From: Faecalicatena sp.
GTDB taxonomy: Bacteria > Bacillota > Clostridia > Lachnospirales > Lachnospiraceae
DNA length: 8,034 nt
Assembly (NCBI GenBank): GCA_009774255.1
Contig: VSNK01000262.1
Span: forward strand, 1-8,034
Direction of reading: 5' to 3'
Shown here: positions 5,309-8,034 of the stretch, piece by piece
How the letters are laid out: every line of letters begins with the position of its first letter
How positions within the stretch are numbered: position 1 is the stretch's first letter
Made by a program: the position numbers and the translations under genes
Notes under the pieces: generated by a model
Seen by the model: only the letters and a program-made list of their open reading frames with translations
Told to the model about the DNA's origin: nothing
Database searches by the model: none

Positions 5309-5836
5309 ATGGAACAGAACTGGATCGCGCTGATGCAGCAGGAGAATCAATTGGCAAAGGTAATGGAAACGAACCGTATGACAGAGAAGTACGGGCTTGT
5401 CCTCAGTGAGCAGGATGCAAAGCTGATTGTGGAAGAGCGGGGAAGTACGCTGCGCCGCCAAAAACGGGTGGAATTCGGAAGCGGAATCGTTTCAAGGATC
5501 ATTGAAGAATTCTGCGATTCGGACTTCATTGATCAAAGCAATTACGTGGAAACGATTATTCGCCTGCAGGAAATTTTTTATCTGTACAAGAACGAAATGC
5601 TGGATGAAATTTCCGATGATGAACTTCTCCATCTGATGAAGGAGCAATTCGAGACGATCTGCTTCGGAGATCTGGATTATCTGGAGGGAACCTGTCTCGA
5701 ACATTTTGCCCAGGCAATCCGTGCCGGCTACAGAGGGTACAGAGCTTCGGACGGACGCGGGGAGGCGTCCCGGTTCGAGGAAGTAAAACGTTGGGACTAT
5801 GACTTATATATGGAAGCATTAAAAGATCTGATGTAA
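5309..5836 (+). CDS. DUF6323-like protein of unknown function
   Basis: A 175-residue soluble, mostly helical and acidic protein with no signal peptide or membrane segment. It resembles, from memory of Firmicutes proteins, the DUF6323 family. The most characteristic part is residues 28-60, which include YGLVLSEQDAKLIVEERG (28-45) and RRQKRVEFGSGI (49-60). Next comes a helical stretch rich in aromatic and acidic residues (FIDQSNYVETIIRLQEIFYL, 73-92), then CFGDLDYLEG. No catalytic motif can be pointed to. I chose the ATG at 5309 because AGGAGG (5295-5300) lies 8 nt upstream; an in-frame TTG at 5303 is too close to that site. It is followed 25 nt later by a DUF6179-like gene with no terminator between, so the two are very likely co-transcribed. 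Function unknown. Confidence 0.8.
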   Translation: MEQNWIALMQQENQLAKVMETNRMTEKYGLVLSEQDAKLIVEERGSTLRRQKRVEFGSGIVSRIIEEFCDSDFIDQSNYVETIIRLQEIFYLYKNEMLDEISDDELLHLMKEQFETICFGDLDYLEGTCLEHFAQAIRAGYRGYRASDGRGEASRFEEVKRWDYDLYMEALKDLM

Positions 5837-5861
5837 ACCAAAAAAGAGAAGGAGATTGCCA

Positions 5862-6779
5862 ATGCATTTTGAAATGGAAGAGCTGGTGCCCATTGTGGCA
5901 AAACTGGCGGGGGAATATACATCTTTTGAGAGCACATCGATCCCTTATGAAAAAGCCCAACAACTGATGGAGGCCGTGCTGTATTGTATCCATGAGGCTG
6001 AGCTGGTGGAAGCCGCGGAAAATGTATCTGCCGCGGAAGATGTGGGGGAGACGCGCAGTCATTTGCCTGTTTCGAAAGAAAAGACTTCCGCCCGGCAGGC
6101 GTATCACACAGGGAAGAACTGCGTGGAGCAGAAGACAAAGCAGGCTCTGAACCTGTATCATGCAATCCTGCCGGAATTTGTTTCCTGCGGGAACCGCTGC
6201 CTGTACGAGACATTTACAAAGGGGCTTCCGGAATTTTTCCGGTGGTATGATGTGAAATTTGCTCCGCAGAATACGATCGTAACATTGGACTACCCCATTT
6301 TAAAGGATATATCCGGACTTACAGGAATTGATAAAATATATGAGTTTCTTCAATGTATCTCTCTGGAACAGAAATTTCTGCAAAAATTTCCGGAAGAATA
6401 TGTGACGGAAATTCTGGAACAATATGCAAAAAAGGTAAGCGGTGCTCAGGATACCGGGCGGGAGCTTGCGGAAAATATCTGTGAAATTGTGCTTGCCTCG
6501 GTTCTGCCTCATATGCTGATTCGAAAACCATTATCCGAGTTCTACTTTCAGGAAGAAGAGTACGCGAGACTGCAGGAAATCATTTCCCGGGCGGAACTGC
6601 CGGAGCTACGGAAGCTGCTGACGGATGCGGCAAAAGCATTTTTACGGGCGTACGGCGGGGGATTTGGACAGGAAAAAGTAGAGGAAGAATGGACGGAATA
6701 TATGCTCAGGCCGGCCGGGGAGATTGCGGTACGTCTGAAAAACGCGGCCGATCACGGGACGCTTTCCAGCCTGATATGA
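5862..6779 (+). CDS. DUF6179-like protein of unknown function
   Basis: A 305-residue cytoplasmic, helix-rich protein. It resembles the DUF6179 family of Firmicutes, again by recognition rather than search. Features: an N-terminal helical segment with PYEKAQQLMEAVLYCI (28-43); an acidic, low-complexity linker (about 47-85, rich in A, E and S) that may be a flexible insert; a central region with TLDYP at 141-145 followed by DISGLTGIDKIYEFL; and a C-terminal all-helical part. No transmembrane segment or enzyme motif is visible. The ATG at 5862 sits 7 nt after AGAAGGAG; an in-frame TTG at 5856 lies too near that site. The initiation region (GGAG, ATTGCC, A, ATG) nearly copies that of the preceding gene. 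Operon partnership suggests a joint role, but what it is remains unknown. Confidence 0.78.
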   Translation: MHFEMEELVPIVAKLAGEYTSFESTSIPYEKAQQLMEAVLYCIHEAELVEAAENVSAAEDVGETRSHLPVSKEKTSARQAYHTGKNCVEQKTKQALNLYHAILPEFVSCGNRCLYETFTKGLPEFFRWYDVKFAPQNTIVTLDYPILKDISGLTGIDKIYEFLQCISLEQKFLQKFPEEYVTEILEQYAKKVSGAQDTGRELAENICEIVLASVLPHMLIRKPLSEFYFQEEEYARLQEIISRAELPELRKLLTDAAKAFLRAYGGGFGQEKVEEEWTEYMLRPAGEIAVRLKNAADHGTLSSLI

Positions 6780-6821
6780 ATGTCCGTTATATTTTTTGAG
6801 CAATTATTAAATGCGGCTCAA

Positions 6822-6850
6822 TTGTGTATGTGCGTGATATCTGGTATTCT
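6822..6850 (+). promoter_or_regulatory. Probable promoter for the XRE-family regulator gene
   Basis: TTGTGT (6822-6827), a 17-bp spacer and TATTCT (6845-6850), with TGG directly before the -10 (extended -10 form). Transcription would begin near 6857, giving a leader of about 105 nt before the regulator start. The two hexamers match consensus at 3/6 and 5/6 positions. Confidence 0.5.
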
Positions 6851-6961
6851 GTTAGTACATCGAAGGCTTTGAGACAATTCCTGATTGCCAGGCAGAGGAC
6901 TACGGGCGTATCTGTGAGGGCAATGAGCAGATACAATGAATCATAAGGAGGCGTATTTATT

Positions 6962-7981
6962 ATGCAAATAGGAGAAGTCATACGCAGACACAGGAAAATC
7001 AAAAATCTGACGCAGGAAGAAATGGCGAACCGCCTTGGGGTGACCGCCCCGGCAGTGAATAAGTGGGAGAACGGCAATTCGTTTCCGGATATCATGCTCC
7101 TGGCTCCGATCGCGAGGTTGCTGAGCATCACGGTAGATACCCTGCTTTCTTTTCATGAGGAGCTTACACCAGAGGAAATCATGAATTTGGTGTATGAAAT
7201 GGATGCCATGCTGAAAAAGGAAAGCTACGAGAAGGTATTTCAGTGGGCGAAGCAGAAGATAGAAATATATCCCAACTGTGAGAACTTGATCTGGCAGTTC
7301 GCGGTTGTTTTGGATGTGCAGCGTATCACAAAGGAAGTACAGGAACCGGAAAAATACGACGAGTATATACTGGAATGCTACGGCCGGGTACTGAACAGCC
7401 GGGATGAGGAAATGCGAAATCACGCGGCGGATTCGCTGTTCGGATTTTATATGAGGAAAGAACAATGCGAGAAAGCAGAGGAATATCTGCAGTATTTTTC
7501 CATACAGAATCCGGAGAGAAAAAGAAAGCAGGCGATGGTCTACACGAAAACCGGGAGGATCCAGGAAGCCTATAAGACGTATGAAGAGATCCTTTATGCG
7601 GATTATATGATTCTGATGCCGGTATTTCAAGGGCTGTTCGGTCTGGCCTTGCAGGAGCAGGATATGGAGAGAGCGCATTTGCTGACGGAAAAGCAGAAGG
7701 ATCTGGCAAGGCTTTTGGAAATGGGAAAATATTATGAGGCTTCCTGCGGACTGGAACTGGCGGTCGCGGAAAAAGACGCGGAAAATACACGAAAGATCAT
7801 GGAAGAGATGCTTTCCGGCATCGATGAAATGGGAAGCGCGCGAAAATCCTGGCTTTACGAGCACATGGACTTCAAGGATGTGAGGGAGGAATTTCTGGAG
7901 GAAATGAAAGAGACTTTGAAAAAAAGCTTTCAGGATGAGGAAAGCTTTGGATTTTTAAACTTTTCCGGCGATGTGCTGTAA
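6962..7981 (+). CDS. XRE-family helix-turn-helix regulator with TPR-like C-terminal region
   Basis: A 339-residue transcriptional regulator. The N-terminal XRE/Cro-type DNA-binding domain spans about residues 3-62, with the helix-turn-helix TQEEMANRLGVTAPAVNKWE (17-36) and the typical NGNSFPDIMLL. The remaining roughly 260 residues are helical, with repeated Y/W-A-aromatic pairs (for example CEKAEEYLQYF and GRIQEAYKTYEEIL). This resembles the TPR-like sensor region of clostridial XRE regulators that bind a peptide or protein ligand. AAGGAGG lies 10 nt before the ATG, a slightly long spacing. It is separated by 182 nt and a probable promoter of its own from the DUF6179-like gene, so it is likely a separate unit, though it may regulate its neighbours. 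The ligand and targets are not deducible. The reading frame is intact. Confidence 0.94.
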   Translation: MQIGEVIRRHRKIKNLTQEEMANRLGVTAPAVNKWENGNSFPDIMLLAPIARLLSITVDTLLSFHEELTPEEIMNLVYEMDAMLKKESYEKVFQWAKQKIEIYPNCENLIWQFAVVLDVQRITKEVQEPEKYDEYILECYGRVLNSRDEEMRNHAADSLFGFYMRKEQCEKAEEYLQYFSIQNPERKRKQAMVYTKTGRIQEAYKTYEEILYADYMILMPVFQGLFGLALQEQDMERAHLLTEKQKDLARLLEMGKYYEASCGLELAVAEKDAENTRKIMEEMLSGIDEMGSARKSWLYEHMDFKDVREEFLEEMKETLKKSFQDEESFGFLNFSGDVL

Positions 7982-7985
7982 CTTG

Positions 7986-8027
7986 AGAGTGAAAAGTTTT
8001 CTTCATTTTTTGAAAACAATTCACTCT
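7986..8027 (+). terminator. Two-part hairpin after the XRE regulator, possible terminator
   Basis: AGAGTGAA (7986-7993) pairs with TTCACTCT (8020-8027). Across an A-A internal loop GTTTTC (7996-8001) pairs with GAAAAC (8012-8017). The loop contains six T. It begins 5 nt after the regulator stop codon. What follows (ATATTTC) is only partly visible before the window ends, so a U-tract cannot be judged. It could also be an operator palindrome for the next gene. Confidence 0.55.
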
Positions 8028-8034
8028 ATATTTC

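Noticed and set aside
5556..6161. Minus-strand open frame of 201 codons across the DUF6323/DUF6179 junction
   Set aside because: It is antisense to both recognised genes, has low-complexity hydrophobic and basic composition, and lacks an initiation site.
6796..6821. Hairpin TTGAGC/GCTCAA after the DUF6179-like gene as a terminator
   Set aside because: Only 6 bp with a 14-nt loop; the T-run precedes rather than follows the stem, so it does not fit an intrinsic terminator in either direction.
6941..7864. Long minus-strand open frame opposite the XRE regulator (307 codons)
   Set aside because: It lies antisense to a clear XRE gene, its composition is rich in H, F, I and L with no domain, and no ribosome binding site precedes it; it is the complement of a well-supported coding frame.
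1..8034. CRISPR array, tRNA or rRNA genes
   Set aside because: No regularly spaced repeats with unique spacers, no tRNA cloverleaf with a CCA-type acceptor and no rRNA-like sequence were seen; the hairpin group at 5163-5210 lacks tRNA-conserved bases.

Overview
The window looks like chromosome of a Gram-positive anaerobe of the Clostridia, most likely a Lachnospiraceae-type gut bacterium. This is inferred from the strong AGGAGG-type ribosome binding sites, the VanR/VanS-like two-component pair with a large multi-membrane kinase, and two neighbouring genes that resemble the Firmicutes families DUF6323 and DUF6179. No species can be named from the sequence alone.

Layout. Bases 1-208 are non-coding and rich in inverted repeats, including a near-perfect 40-nt palindrome at 84-123. 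Bases 209-1274 form a small leftward transcription unit: a promoter (TTGATT, 17 bp, TATCAT), two very short overlapping reading frames, a solitary HicB-type antitoxin-like protein with no HicA partner, and a Uma2-family nuclease-like protein. This block looks like accessory DNA. Between it and the next genes lies a GC-rich hairpin followed by six T and a tandem 11-bp repeat (1296-1351), a possible edge of the accessory block.

Bases 1560-4910 encode an OmpR/PhoB-type response regulator and, 3 nt downstream, an 876-residue sensor histidine kinase with a large extracellular domain and six predicted membrane segments. A hairpin follows at 4957-4988. The roughly 400-nt gap after the kinase holds a compact structured element at 5058-5248. 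It is flanked by a perfect 14-bp direct repeat, has an 8-bp inverted repeat just inside, and contains a 62-nt imperfect palindrome plus several small nested hairpins. It resembles a miniature non-autonomous repeat (MITE-like) or a structured RNA, and is the most unusual item here.

Bases 5309-6779 encode two co-directional proteins of unknown function (DUF6323-like and DUF6179-like) in a tight operon with near-identical translation-initiation regions. After a likely promoter at 6822-6850 comes an XRE-type regulator with a helical, TPR-like C-terminal half (6962-7981), followed by a two-part hairpin at the window edge.

How they may work together. The regulator and kinase form a complete signalling pair with an unknown ligand. 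The DUF6323/DUF6179 pair probably act together because of their operon structure. Whether the two-component system or the XRE protein controls them cannot be decided from this sequence.
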